A DNA stretch of 64,000 nucleotides from Aristaeella hokkaidonensis (GCF_018128945.1 NZ_CP068393.1:2046001-2110000), one strand, 5' to 3'; counted from the stretch's first letter, positions 1 to 8,563 are shown. Made by a program: numbers and translations. Notes: generated by a model from the sequence alone, not told the origin.

Positions 1-21
1 CAGACTCAGCAGTTTTTTCAT
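1..21 (-). CDS. Start of a secreted protein, cut by window edge
   Basis: An ATG at 21-19 opens a minus-strand reading frame (M-K-K-L-L-S-L) that leaves the window after seven codons. A good ribosome site (AAAAGGAGAG) lies upstream. The K-K-L-L beginning looks like a signal peptide. It follows the membrane protein at 53-556 closely and is probably the next gene of that operon. The function cannot be read. Confidence 0.5.
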
Positions 22-52
22 CAGAATATACTCTCCTTTTGTTTGAATATTT

Positions 53-556
53 TCAGCAGAACAGCCCGGTCAGCAGGCCGATGCCTGCCACGAACAGTCC
101 CGCCAGGGGGCACATCACCAGGGTCCACATCAGTCCGTGTTCCGGAATGGCCAGCGTTTTCAGCCATTCCTTCCGTTCCCATCCCCTGCAGCCCTCCGCT
201 CCTTTGATCATATGGGTGATCCTCTGCGGCAGGATGCAGTCCAGGATGATGAAATCGGTAATGCTTACCATGGTCATTTCCGCATAGCCTGCCCAGAACA
301 GCGGCCAGAAGCCGGTCATTCCCGCCATCCGCCCGCTGACGCCCCAGAAGAGAACCAGCAGGATATACAGCGGGTGCAGGATCCACTTCATGACCCGCAC
401 GTCCTTCTTCTCCACATACGGTGCGGCCGCTTCCTTAATGTCTTTGGGGAACATCGTGCTGTAAGCCTGGGGCACCACCAGGAATCCCAGCAGCGCCACT
501 CCGTTGAAAACCACGGCCATCGTGAGTCCGTCCAGGATAATCCGGGCCCAGTTCAT
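53..556 (-). CDS. Small polytopic membrane protein, unknown function
   Basis: A 167-aa protein with about four hydrophobic segments: near residues 10-30, 58-76, 83-108 and 145-165. I do not recognise the family. It begins 24 bp after the second ABC exporter gene and seems to be in the same minus-strand operon as the ABC pair, the methyltransferase and the ZIP transporter. That run starts behind a putative iron box, so a role in metal or metallophore transport is possible, but this rests on context only. Confidence 0.6.
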   Translation of the reverse strand: MNWARIILDGLTMAVVFNGVALLGFLVVPQAYSTMFPKDIKEAAAPYVEKKDVRVMKWILHPLYILLVLFWGVSGRMAGMTGFWPLFWAGYAEMTMVSITDFIILDCILPQRITHMIKGAEGCRGWERKEWLKTLAIPEHGLMWTLVMCPLAGLFVAGIGLLTGLFC

Positions 557-580
557 AATCCTTCCTCCTTACCGGTTCGG

Positions 581-2323
581 TCAGATGCTCCATTCCGCAC
601 CGGCGGACTGCAGCTTTGTCATGCGCCGGAACAGGCCGTCTTCTTTCTTCAGCAGCTCCGCGGGGCTGCCTTCCTCCGCCACCTTGCCGTCGGCCAGCAC
701 CACAATCTTGTCCGCCGCTTCCACGGTGCGCATCCGGTGGGCGATTACCAGTACCGTCTTGCCTGTCAGCAGCCGGGACAGGGCACCCTGCACCTTCGTT
801 TCGTTCTCCACGTCCAGGGAGGCTGTCGCCTCGTCCAGCAGCACGATCGGCGCGTCCTTCAGCAGTGCCCGGGCGATGGAAATCCGCTGGCGTTCACCGC
901 CGGAAAGCTTCGCGCCGTTCTCGCCGATGGGCGTGGCATAACCGTTGGGCAGCTTCTCCACAAACTCATCGCAGTTGGCAGCCTTTGCCGCCGCCAGCAC
1001 TTCCTCATCCGTCGCGCCGTACTTGCCCAGCCGGATGTTTTCCATCACGGTATCGTCAAACAGCACCACGTCCTGGAAGACCATGGAGTAGTCACTCAGC
1101 AGCACCTCCGGATCAACGCCGGAGATATCAACGCCGCCCACCAGGACGGAGCCTTTATCAACATCCCACAACCGTGCGGCCACCCTTGCGCAGGTGCTCT
1201 TGCCGGAGCCGGAAGGTCCGACCAGTGCGGTCACTTCCCCTTCTTTGGCGGTGAAGCTTACGCCGCTGAGCACTTCCTGGTTGTCGTAGGCGAAGCTGAC
1301 GTTCCGGAATTCGATGTCATGGCCCTTGGGCATAAACACTTCCGTACCTTCCGCGGTGGGGGTGTCATGGACCTCCTGCAGCCGGTTGGCGGAAACCTGG
1401 GAAACAAACATCTCCGCAATCAGCGCCAGTGCCTGGTCAAAGGGAGCGTAAATCCGGGTAATGGCCAGCAGGAACATGAACAGCACCATGAAGTCGACCT
1501 TTCCGCCAAGGATCAGGCTGGTGCCCGTCAGGATGGTTGTCGCCACACCCAGGCGCATAATCACGCTGGCCAGGTTCACGAAGATGCCGATGGTCAGCTC
1601 TCCCTTTCGCATGATCTTCTCATTCCGGTCAATCTTTTCGTTCAGCTCTTCCAGGAAACGGTTTTCCTGGTTGGTCGCCCGGATCTCCCGGATATTCTCC
1701 AGCGTTTCCTGGATGCCGTCCGCCACCCGCACGGCGGATTTCTTGTTTTCTTCCGACCGCTTTTTATACACTTTCCGGCTGCCGAAGAGCAGGCCGAAGG
1801 CCACCGGCACGCCCCACAGGCAGGCCAGTGCCATCCGCCAGTCGTACGCAAGCATGCCGGCGGCGATAATGGCTGTGGAGATCGCTGAACCGTACAGGTA
1901 GCTCAGGCAGTGGGACCAGACGTGCTCCAGCCGGTTCACGTCACCCATCAGGGTCTCCGTCAGGTCCGCCAGGTCATGCTTGCCGAAGTAGCCCAGCGGC
2001 AGCCTGCGCAGGCGTTCCGCCAGGCCGATCCGGACGTCCTTCACCTCGCCGTATACCAGGCCGTAGGTCGCCCTGTACTGCTGCAGGTGCACCGTATAGG
2101 AAATCACCAGGAAAAGAGCCGTCACCCCGATGAACAAAAGCAGGCTCGGCAGCGGCGATCCCTTTGTCAGCGTATCCATGAAGCCGGACATCAGCTTATA
2201 CAGGATGCCCATGCCGCAGATGACCACCAGGTTGACGATCACGGTCCACAGGGTTCCCTTTTGGATATTCTTCACTCCGTGATCCGTCAGTGCGTATTTC
2301 CGCTGTACATTCTTCCAGAACAT
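581..2323 (-). CDS. ABC exporter-fold permease/ATPase, second half of a pair
   Basis: A 580-aa protein with an N-terminal type IV exporter membrane domain (about residues 20-310) and a C-terminal ATPase: Walker A GPSGSGKST at 369-377, signature LSGGERQR at 473-480, Walker B VLLDEATASLD, and an AHR switch. I start it at the ATG at 2323, one base after the TGA of the partner gene and just behind GGGGAGGCG. A longer reading frame from 2425 would overlap the partner. With the preceding gene it should form a heterodimer. Iron-regulated pairs of this fold include both drug exporters and siderophore importers of the IrtAB/YbtPQ kind. The iron-box context makes the latter worth testing; the substrate is unknown. 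Confidence 0.85.
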   Translation of the reverse strand: MFWKNVQRKYALTDHGVKNIQKGTLWTVIVNLVVICGMGILYKLMSGFMDTLTKGSPLPSLLLFIGVTALFLVISYTVHLQQYRATYGLVYGEVKDVRIGLAERLRRLPLGYFGKHDLADLTETLMGDVNRLEHVWSHCLSYLYGSAISTAIIAAGMLAYDWRMALACLWGVPVAFGLLFGSRKVYKKRSEENKKSAVRVADGIQETLENIREIRATNQENRFLEELNEKIDRNEKIMRKGELTIGIFVNLASVIMRLGVATTILTGTSLILGGKVDFMVLFMFLLAITRIYAPFDQALALIAEMFVSQVSANRLQEVHDTPTAEGTEVFMPKGHDIEFRNVSFAYDNQEVLSGVSFTAKEGEVTALVGPSGSGKSTCARVAARLWDVDKGSVLVGGVDISGVDPEVLLSDYSMVFQDVVLFDDTVMENIRLGKYGATDEEVLAAAKAANCDEFVEKLPNGYATPIGENGAKLSGGERQRISIARALLKDAPIVLLDEATASLDVENETKVQGALSRLLTGKTVLVIAHRMRTVEAADKIVVLADGKVAEEGSPAELLKKEDGLFRRMTKLQSAGAEWSI

Positions 2324-2324
2324 A

Positions 2325-4136
2325 TCACATCGCCTCCCCTTCGGTGGAAATCCGCCAGCTGGCCGCCTGGTTGTAGTCCGCCCACATCCGGGCATACAGG
2401 CCGCCGGCTTTGACCAGCTCGACATGGGTGCCGCTTTCCACTGCCTGTCCCGCGTCCAGCACGATAATCCGGTCCGCGTTCACAACCGTGGACAGCCGGT
2501 GGGCAATCATGATCACCGTCCGGCCTTTGGTCAGGGACGCAAAAGCTTTCTGGATCAGCACTTCGTTCTCCGGATCGGCAAAGGCCGTTGCCTCGTCCAG
2601 CACCACAATCGGTGCGTCCTTGAGGATTGCCCGGGCCAGCGCCACGCGCTGCTGCTCGCCGCCGGAGAGATAGGTGCCCTCCGTTCCGATCAGCGTATCA
2701 ATCCCCTGCGGCAGCTTGGCGATGATGTCGTCACACTGGGCGGCCTTCAGCGCCGCCGTCACTTCCTCCCGGGAAGCTTCCGGCCGGGCGGCCCGGACGT
2801 TCTCCAGGATGGAGGTTTTGAACAGCCGGTTGTTCTGGAACACAAAGGCCACCTGGTTCATCAGCACATGGGGATCCATCTCCCGCACGTCCGCGCCGCC
2901 GACTTCCACCGTGCCGGAGGTCACGTCCCAGAAGCGGGGGATCAGGCTGGCTGCCGTGGTCTTACCGCCGCCGGAAGGACCAACCAGCGCCACGGTCTCG
3001 CCGGGATTCACCCGGAAGGAGACATGATTCAATGCCGGCAGTTCCGCTCCGTCATAGGTGAAGGAAACGTCTTTAAACTCCACAGTGTTGTCCTTCGGTT
3101 TCCGCGGGCTGGCAGTCACCGGCAGCACGGGCGCGTCCATCACCTGGTTGATCCGCGCCAGCGCGTTGGTGGCCTGCATCATCCCGCTGGCCATGAACAT
3201 AATCCTGGCCAGCGCCGTGGAGATAATCGCGGAAAACACCGCGTAGAAAGCAAAATTGGTGATAAAGCCCGCAAAGTTTCCGCCCTCCAGCGCGGAAGGA
3301 GCAATCAGCAGCGCCGCGGGAACCAGGAACGCAAAAGCCGCCTCCGTAAAGGTCAGGTTCAGGGCCTGGGGTTTGCTGCAGATACCGCAGGAAAACTTTT
3401 CCGACTTGGTGCTGTAGTCCTCAATGGCCTGCCGGAACGCCCGGAAGGAATACACCGTCTGCTGAAAGATCTTTACCACGGGGATACCCCGGACGTACTC
3501 CGTGCCGGCCTTGCCGATATAGTCCTGGGCTTTCTGGTAGTCCGCGATGAGCTTCGCGTTCTTTCCGCCCATCATGGCAGACATAGCCGCCAGGGAAATG
3601 ACCGCCGCCAGCAGGCAGGCAGCGCCCATCCGCCAGTCAAACACAAACATCAGCACCAGCATAGAAACAAACATGGCGATCGTGCCGGTAATATCCGCCA
3701 GGTTATGGGCCAGCAGGGTTTCCGTCTCCGCCGCCGCCCCGTCCAGGCGGTTCCGGAGCAGGCCGGAAGCATTGGCGTCAAAAAAGCCCAGCGGGGTCTT
3801 CATCAGGCGCGCCATGCCCTGTTTCCGGATATTGGCCGCCGTGCGGAAAGCCGCCAGGTGCGTGCACATCAGCGCCGCGAAATAGACGACAATGCCGGCC
3901 ACTGCAGCAGCAAACGCCAGCCAGCCGTACCGGGAAATCCCGGCTGCCTGTGTCCAGTCCGGAGCCACAGCAATCAGTTCCCGCATGACCAGCCAGATGC
4001 AGAGATAGGGTGCCATTCCCAGGACCATAGCCACACCGGACAGCCCCATGCCCAGCCAGGTCAGCTTCCGGTAGCCGCCCGCGTATTGCAACAGTGCCGC
4101 TACGTCATTCTGCTTTTTCCCTTGTTTTGAGCTCAT
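2325..4136 (-). CDS. ABC exporter-fold permease/ATPase, first half of a pair
   Basis: A 603-aa protein with six likely membrane helices (residues 25-320), Walker A GPSGGGKTT (386-394), signature LSGGEQQR (490-497), Walker B VVLDEATAF and an AHR switch. The Walker B is followed by A-D-P where the partner has S-L-D, a mild D-loop asymmetry. It is encoded 35 bp after a methyltransferase and directly abuts the other half. Heterodimeric exporter-fold ABC pairs move peptides, lipids, drugs or ferric siderophores. Substrate not readable from the sequence. Confidence 0.85.
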   Translation of the reverse strand: MSSKQGKKQNDVAALLQYAGGYRKLTWLGMGLSGVAMVLGMAPYLCIWLVMRELIAVAPDWTQAAGISRYGWLAFAAAVAGIVVYFAALMCTHLAAFRTAANIRKQGMARLMKTPLGFFDANASGLLRNRLDGAAAETETLLAHNLADITGTIAMFVSMLVLMFVFDWRMGAACLLAAVISLAAMSAMMGGKNAKLIADYQKAQDYIGKAGTEYVRGIPVVKIFQQTVYSFRAFRQAIEDYSTKSEKFSCGICSKPQALNLTFTEAAFAFLVPAALLIAPSALEGGNFAGFITNFAFYAVFSAIISTALARIMFMASGMMQATNALARINQVMDAPVLPVTASPRKPKDNTVEFKDVSFTYDGAELPALNHVSFRVNPGETVALVGPSGGGKTTAASLIPRFWDVTSGTVEVGGADVREMDPHVLMNQVAFVFQNNRLFKTSILENVRAARPEASREEVTAALKAAQCDDIIAKLPQGIDTLIGTEGTYLSGGEQQRVALARAILKDAPIVVLDEATAFADPENEVLIQKAFASLTKGRTVIMIAHRLSTVVNADRIIVLDAGQAVESGTHVELVKAGGLYARMWADYNQAASWRISTEGEAM

Positions 4137-4171
4137 CGTTCCTTCTCCTTTTCCCTTTCCGGGAGTATTAT

Positions 4172-4951
4172 TTACTTTTTCCCGATCAGCAGTGCCGATC
4201 CGCTCAGGCCCATCCAGCCTGCTTCGCCTTTTTTCATGAATTTGCCGTTCGTCGTGCCAATCAGCTCTGCTTTCTCATATCCCAGGTCTTTCAGCTTTTT
4301 CAGGAAGGCGTTCATGTCCCCGTATTTGGAAACGGACATAATATCATGAATCACGAAGGTACCGCCCTTCTTCAGCGTCCGCAGCGTCTCCAGCAGGATC
4401 GCCTGCCGGTCGCCCGGGATGTTGTGATAGACGTAGTTGCTGGTAACGGTGTCAAAGGTTTCATTCGGGAATTCCAGCCGGGTCGCGTCCCCCTGCCGGA
4501 AACTCACATTCTTTACGCCTTCCGCCCGGGCGTTATCCTCGCACAGCTTTTTGCTGAAGGAGGCGTATTCCTTTCCCCAGCGGTCAACGCCGATCACGGC
4601 TGCGTCCGGATTCCGTTTGGCCACGGCAATGGACAGGGCGCCGCTTCCGCAGCCCACATCCAGGCATTTCCCGCCCTTGGGAACCTTAACGTATTCCGCG
4701 GTGCCTTCGATAATCTGCCGTGACATCCGTCGCTTTCCCTGGTAGTCAAACGCCCGGTACATCATTACAGACCAGATCGACATTCCGAGGAAAACCAGTG
4801 CCAGCACGCCAAACACAATCATCAGGACTGTCCTGGCCGTTCCCTGGGCCAGCAGCGCTGCAAGTACCAGCGCTGCGCACAGTCCCAGGAAAGCAAAGTT
4901 GAACCCCCGTACCATCCCTTTAGGCATCCAGTTCTTATAATCAGGCTTCAT
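4172..4951 (-). CDS. Membrane-anchored class I SAM methyltransferase
   Basis: A 259-aa protein with two N-terminal hydrophobic segments followed by a Rossmann methyltransferase domain. Motif I reads CLDVGCGSGALS, followed by GVDRWGKE, GDATRLEF and a YHNIP stretch. The start at 4951 has a good ribosome site (GAGGGAG). An in-frame ATG at 4987 lies in repeat DNA with no ribosome site and is rejected. It sits between the ZIP transporter and the ABC pair in one apparent operon. The substrate is unknown. A small molecule handled by the adjacent ABC pair is one idea, by context only. Confidence 0.75.
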   Translation of the reverse strand: MKPDYKNWMPKGMVRGFNFAFLGLCAALVLAALLAQGTARTVLMIVFGVLALVFLGMSIWSVMMYRAFDYQGKRRMSRQIIEGTAEYVKVPKGGKCLDVGCGSGALSIAVAKRNPDAAVIGVDRWGKEYASFSKKLCEDNARAEGVKNVSFRQGDATRLEFPNETFDTVTSNYVYHNIPGDRQAILLETLRTLKKGGTFVIHDIMSVSKYGDMNAFLKKLKDLGYEKAELIGTTNGKFMKKGEAGWMGLSGSALLIGKK

Positions 4952-4974
4952 CTTCGGCTCCCTCTCACTTAATT

Positions 4975-5004
4975 GTTCATTTTTCATTTTTCATTCTTCA
5001 TTCG
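4975..5004. repeat. 7-bp-period tandem repeat (TTTTTCA type)
   Basis: Tandem TTTTTCA/TTCTTCA heptamers between the ZIP gene and the methyltransferase gene. One of many period-7 intergenic tracts in this window. Confidence 0.6.
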
Positions 5005-5008
5005 TTCT

Positions 5009-5800
5009 TTACCCCAGCGCCACGTCCAGTGCCATCATCAGCGTAAAGCCGAGGGAAAACATCAGCACCCCGATGTCTGAGTGTTCCCCGGCGGACATCT
5101 CCGGAATCAGTTCTTCCACCACCACATAGATCATGGCGCCCGCCGCGAAGCTGAGCAGGTAAGGCATGGCCGGCACGATCAGCGACGCGGCCAGGATGGT
5201 CAGCACCGCGCCGATGGGTTCCACCGCTCCGGACAGCACACCGTCCAGGAAAGCCTTCCCCTTATCCTTGCCTTCCGCCCGCAGGGGCATGGAAATAATC
5301 GCTCCCTCCGGGAAATTCTGGATTGCGATACCCAGGGCCAGCGCCAGCGCGCCGCCTGCGGTAATTTCCGCGGAACCCGAGATCATTCCCGCGTAAACAA
5401 CGCCGACTGCCATTCCTTCCGGAATGTTGTGCAGCGTAACAGCCAGCACCATCATGCTGGTTCGGGCCAGGCGAGTCCTGGGTCCTTCCGCCTTTTCCGC
5501 GAACATGTGCAGGTGCGGAATCACTTTATCCAGCAGCAGGAGAAACAGAATGCCGATCCAGAAGCCGGCCGCCGCCGGCAGGAAAGCCCATTTCCCCATT
5601 CCTTCCGCCTGCTGCATCGCCGGGATCAGCAGGCTCCATATGGAAGCCGCGACCATGACGCCGCCCGCGAATCCGGTCAGTGCGCGCTGCACACTCTGCT
5701 TCAGGTTTTTCCTCATGAAAAACACGCAGGCAGAACCAGCAGCGGTTCCCGCGAAGGGAATCAGCAGGCCCAAAATCACATCAGCGGACCATCCGTTCAT
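5009..5800 (-). CDS. ZIP family divalent metal transporter
   Basis: A 263-aa polytopic protein with the ZIP signature: HNIPEG at residues 124-129, QNFPEG at 161-166, GAVEPIG at 191-197 and a later EELIPE. These helices form the binuclear metal site in ZIP proteins, which import Zn, Fe or Mn. Length is normal for the bacterial ZupT/GufA type. It has its own promoter with an 18-bp palindrome just downstream of the -10. It appears to lead the run into the methyltransferase and ABC genes (57-bp gap). Metal choice is not certain; the operator suggests iron or manganese control. Confidence 0.9.
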   Translation of the reverse strand: MNGWSADVILGLLIPFAGTAAGSACVFFMRKNLKQSVQRALTGFAGGVMVAASIWSLLIPAMQQAEGMGKWAFLPAAAGFWIGILFLLLLDKVIPHLHMFAEKAEGPRTRLARTSMMVLAVTLHNIPEGMAVGVVYAGMISGSAEITAGGALALALGIAIQNFPEGAIISMPLRAEGKDKGKAFLDGVLSGAVEPIGAVLTILAASLIVPAMPYLLSFAAGAMIYVVVEELIPEMSAGEHSDIGVLMFSLGFTLMMALDVALG

Positions 5801-5817
5801 TGCTTGACATCCTCCTT

Positions 5818-5865
5818 AGTTAGTTATGACTAACTTGTTATATCACTATGATACCTGTATGTCAA
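5818..5865 (-). promoter_or_regulatory. ZIP promoter with TTAG-N6-CTAA operator
   Basis: On the minus strand: -35 TTGACA (5865-5860), 17-bp spacer, -10 TATAAC (5842-5837). The palindrome AGTTAGTTATGACTAACT (5818-5835, core 5820-5833) covers the start region, where a bound repressor would block transcription. The ribosome site AAGGAGG follows. Confidence 0.75.
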
Positions 5866-5912
5866 GCAAAAGGGACGCGACCCTTTCGGATCGCGTCCTG
5901 TTTTTTGTTTTT
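5866..5912 (-). terminator. Terminator-like hairpin after the ZinT-like gene
   Basis: GGACGCGA (5873-5880) and TCGCGTCC (5891-5898) form an 8-bp stem. T-rich stretches lie on both sides (CTTTTG on the minus strand, TGTTTTTTG on the plus strand). It separates the ZinT-like gene from the ZIP promoter. Confidence 0.65.
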
Positions 5913-5919
5913 CAGGGAA

Positions 5920-6636
5920 TCAGGCCGCGTTTTCTTCCTGCGTTTCTTCCAGGTTTTCTTCGCAGTACAGGGTGATCACCTTATTGATCAGTTCAGCGTC
6001 CGCGTCCACCGGGAAACCGGCAGCCAGCCAGAAAGCGTAGGGGCCGTCCATGACTTTCGTCAGGTCGTCCACGTTGCTGCCGTAGCGGAACTCCAGGTGA
6101 TAGGTGGTGGCGGGCGTATCAGGCATCATGAAGAAATACTTGAATTCGCCGGCGTCCTCGTCCGCGGTCTCAAACAGGAAGCCGTCCATCATACCGGACA
6201 GGGACAGCTTGCCGGCAAAAGCGTATTCATGGCTGAACACCTGATTGCCCTTCTCATCCGCGCCGCTGATGGTCAGGCCGTCAAAGGTGATCGTGCTCAC
6301 ACCGTTGATGAATCCGCAGGCAAACTGCATGCCGTTGGATCCGTCACCGTAGGTGTCGATTGCTTCCTGGCCGTAGATCGTGCCGGCGCAGTAGGTCTTC
6401 ATCATGTCAGCCATTGCTTTTCCGTCTTCCTCACCCAGGGCCTTCACGCAGGGCTCCTGCCAGATGGCGTCATATTCCGCAGCGGTAATCACAGGGAACA
6501 GGGGTTCATAGGTGCCCTTGATGTTTTCCATCTGTTCCAGGGCTTCCGCGGCACCATCCGCGGTTTCCGCCACGCCGAAGGCGGCGGTCATCATCAGCAG
6601 GCAAAGGGTCAGTACAAAGGAAATTACTTTCTTCAT
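5920..6636 (-). CDS. Secreted ZinT/YodA-like metal-binding protein (probable)
   Basis: A 238-aa protein with a signal peptide (MKKVISFVLTLCLLMMTAAF, cleaved near GVAETA). The mature part resembles the ZinT/YodA lipocalin-like fold: an N-terminal YEPLFPVITAAEYDAIW segment, and a C-terminal YHLEFRYGSNVDDL stretch with spacing like ZinT HFHIFMG. Only one His of the ZinT H-x-H motif is evident, so metal binding may differ. It follows a flavodoxin gene (36-bp gap) in an operon with DUF3793 behind two putative iron boxes. Moderate confidence in the family; role inferred as extracellular metal capture. Confidence 0.5.
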   Translation of the reverse strand: MKKVISFVLTLCLLMMTAAFGVAETADGAAEALEQMENIKGTYEPLFPVITAAEYDAIWQEPCVKALGEEDGKAMADMMKTYCAGTIYGQEAIDTYGDGSNGMQFACGFINGVSTITFDGLTISGADEKGNQVFSHEYAFAGKLSLSGMMDGFLFETADEDAGEFKYFFMMPDTPATTYHLEFRYGSNVDDLTKVMDGPYAFWLAAGFPVDADAELINKVITLYCEENLEETQEENAA

Positions 6637-6672
6637 TTTGGTTTCGTCCTTTCGATTCTGATACAGGAGATA

Positions 6673-7089
6673 TTATGCCAGTGCTTTGCCCAGCGCCTTG
6701 CAGGACGCCGTGGCAGCATCGTCAGGGGCTTCGTTCGCCATTACGCTTTCCGCCGCCAGGGCAATGCCCTTCTCCGCGCAGCGGGCTTCCCAGGAGCGCA
6801 TCCATTCGCCGTCGCCCCAGCCGTAGGAGCCGAACAGCGCGACTTTCTTTCCGGCCAGTGCCGGTTCAATGCTTTCCAGCATCGGCAGGAATTCGCTGTC
6901 TTCCAGCTCTTCCGCGCCCATAGCCGGGCAGCCCAGTGCCGCCGCGTCATATGCGGAAATATCGCCCACGTCAGCGCAGGTCAGCAGATCCGCTTCCGCG
7001 CCGGCTTCCTTTGCGCCCGCCGCAACCGCTTCCGCCATTGCCTGCGTATTGCCGGTGCCGCTCCAATAGATCACCGCGATCTTACTCAT
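6673..7089 (-). CDS. Flavodoxin
   Basis: A 138-aa flavodoxin with the FMN phosphate loop SGTGNT at residues 10-15, an aromatic segment SYGWGDGEWM near 90-99, and short-chain length. Flavodoxins replace ferredoxin as low-potential electron carriers and are classically induced by iron shortage. That fits two TTAG-N6-CTAA boxes upstream of the operon. The ATG at 7089 overlaps the DUF3793 stop (ATGA), indicating translational coupling. A longer frame from 7170 would run into DUF3793 and is rejected. Confidence 0.9.
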   Translation of the reverse strand: MSKIAVIYWSGTGNTQAMAEAVAAGAKEAGAEADLLTCADVGDISAYDAAALGCPAMGAEELEDSEFLPMLESIEPALAGKKVALFGSYGWGDGEWMRSWEARCAEKGIALAAESVMANEAPDDAATASCKALGKALA

Positions 7090-7685
7090 GTGGTTTCCTT
7101 CCTTTCCAGCCTTTCGGCTTCTCTGTATGAAAACTGTCCCGGCCGGATTGTCAGCCTCGACAGGTCCCATCCTTCCCGGTTGCGCTGCAGGTAAGCTTTT
7201 GTGCAGTGCCTGCAGCGCGCGAAGGTGCGCTGCGCCTGGGGTACGTCGCTCTCATAGACCTTCCACAGGCCTGTGCACTTGCATTCCCCGTGCCGGATAA
7301 ATCCCCGCACGTCCACCGCCGGATATCCGAGGAACAGCCCGATCTCATGGGGAAAGGTTTCCGATTCCTTCAGCCGGCGGATCAGCCAGGCGATATGCCC
7401 GGAAGCGCTGCCGCCGGGATACCCGGCGTCTTTCAGCAGTTCGGCCGCCACCGGATTCCGCAGGTCCTCTTCCAGCATGGACGGACGGTAGAGATAAATC
7501 AGCGCCTTCCCGTTCTCATACCGGAGGGGCATCGCGCACACGCCCTTGGGCAGCAGGCTTTTGTTAATTGCCCGCAGGCTGGCTGTCATCTCTTCCCGGC
7601 TTTCAAACGGGCTGTTGAAAAGGCTGCCGGTTTTGATGGCTGCCAGCGTGGGTGCGCAGCAGCGGATTACGGTTTCGTCCGACAT
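7086..7685 (-). CDS. DUF3793 family protein
   Basis: A 199-aa cytoplasmic protein with an ETFPHEIGLFLGYPAVDVRG core and a Cys-rich stretch (C-K-C-T-G-L-W-K-V-Y), characteristic of DUF3793 proteins of Clostridia. Function unknown. It leads a three-gene operon with flavodoxin (4-bp overlap) and the ZinT-like protein. Start ATG at 7685 behind AAAGGAGAG. Putative iron boxes lie at 7701-7714 and 7778-7791. A role in low-iron electron transfer or metal handling is inferred from context. Confidence 0.75.
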   Translation of the reverse strand: MSDETVIRCCAPTLAAIKTGSLFNSPFESREEMTASLRAINKSLLPKGVCAMPLRYENGKALIYLYRPSMLEEDLRNPVAAELLKDAGYPGGSASGHIAWLIRRLKESETFPHEIGLFLGYPAVDVRGFIRHGECKCTGLWKVYESDVPQAQRTFARCRHCTKAYLQRNREGWDLSRLTIRPGQFSYREAERLERKETT

Positions 7686-7700
7686 CTGTCTCTCCTTTGA

Positions 7701-7714
7701 TTAGATTAAACTAA
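7701..7714. promoter_or_regulatory. TTAG-N6-CTAA box, proximal to DUF3793
   Basis: TTAGATTAAACTAA lies just upstream of the ribosome site of the DUF3793 operon. It is the second copy of the box in this leader. Confidence 0.5.
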
Positions 7715-7731
7715 CTTCGTTTCTTAAAAGG

Positions 7732-7769
7732 AGCTGCTCTCTGGCACATCCCTACACCAAAGAGCAGCT
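7732..7769. other. Leader hairpin upstream of DUF3793
   Basis: AGCTGCTCT (7732-7740) and AGAGCAGCT (7761-7769) are perfect inverted arms with a 20-nt loop, between the promoter and the DUF3793 start. It could be a regulatory leader structure. No T-run follows. Confidence 0.45.
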
Positions 7770-7777
7770 AGAAGAGG

Positions 7778-7823
7778 TTAGTCATGTCTAATACAAAATA
7801 ACAGACATTATTCTTTCTGTCAA
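7778..7823 (-). promoter_or_regulatory. Promoter of DUF3793-flavodoxin operon with iron-type box
   Basis: Minus strand: -35 TTGACA (7823-7818), 17-bp spacer, -10 TATTTT (7800-7795), then the box TTAGACATGACTAA (7791-7778) immediately downstream. The geometry matches the ZIP promoter, with the box over the start site. Confidence 0.7.
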
Positions 7824-7855
7824 TAGCATTTTTTTATGTGTCACAAACAGACAAA

Positions 7856-8563
7856 TCACTCATTGACAGATGACGGCTGCTGCGTTTTGGAGCCGTCTGC
7901 GATGAAGCTGCCCGCGTCCATGCGGATCACCTCATCCGCATAGGCTTCCACGTCATCCTCATGGCTGACCACCAGCACTGCCTTGCCGGCTTTTGCAGCC
8001 TGGCGCAGTGCGTCCAGCACAATGACCGTGTTCTCATTGTCCAGGTCACCGGTGGGTTCGTCCGCCAGGATCACGTCCGGATCTGCGGTCAGCGTCCGTG
8101 CGATGGCCATCCTGCGCAGCTCTCCCCCGGACAGTTCCGCGGGCATCACATCCCGCAGGCTGCTGATATCCAGTGCCTCCATCCAGCTTTCTGCCGCATC
8201 CGTCCGGGGTTTGCCGCCGTAAAGCAGTCCCGGCAGGAGGATATTCTCATACACCGTCAGCGTATCCACGGCGCTGCGGCCCTGGGGAACCACACCGATC
8301 TTTTCATTGCGTACCCTGGACAGCTCCGCGTCCTCCAGGGCATACAGATCCGTATCGTCCAGGAAAACCTTCCCTTCCGACGGATTCAGCAGTCCCGCCA
8401 GCATATGCAGCAGCGTGGTCTTGCCGGATCCGCTCCTGCCTTTCAGCACGGTCATTTTTCCGCCCCGAAGCGTCAGGGATACCGGTTTGACCGCTTCAAA
8501 AAAGTTTGCTTCTCCCCGTTTCCGGAAGTACCGGCGGGAGATGTTTTCCGCTCTCAGTTCCAT
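7856..8563 (-). CDS. ABC transporter ATPase (LolD/MacB type) of iron cluster
   Basis: A 235-aa ATPase with Walker A GRSGSGKTT, signature LSGGELRR, Walker B VILADEPTGDLD and switch His SHED. The ADEPTGDLD form is typical of MacB/LolD-type ATPases that pair with FtsX-like permeases. It begins 1 bp after the permease at 8565-9770 and is the last gene of the FTR1/P19 cluster. Such ATPase-permease sets accompany FTR1 and P19 in the Campylobacter cj1658-1665 and Yersinia/E. coli fet clusters. Their exact role in iron handling is unsettled. Confidence 0.85.
   Translation of the reverse strand: MELRAENISRRYFRKRGEANFFEAVKPVSLTLRGGKMTVLKGRSGSGKTTLLHMLAGLLNPSEGKVFLDDTDLYALEDAELSRVRNEKIGVVPQGRSAVDTLTVYENILLPGLLYGGKPRTDAAESWMEALDISSLRDVMPAELSGGELRRMAIARTLTADPDVILADEPTGDLDNENTVIVLDALRQAAKAGKAVLVVSHEDDVEAYADEVIRMDAGSFIADGSKTQQPSSVNE

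Noticed and set aside
137..1888. A 583-aa open frame on the plus strand opposite the ABC transporter
   Set aside because: Antisense to a clear ABC transporter gene, no family resemblance, His/Gln/Arg-rich shadow composition. Similar long shadows at 2424-4130, 12503-13873, 15912-17630, 26292-28538 (minus), 46124-48130 and 52515-53855 (minus) were dropped for the same reason.
7732..7769. Metal riboswitch in the DUF3793 leader
   Set aside because: Only one simple hairpin. None of the conserved NiCo, Mn (yybP) or M-box features could be found.
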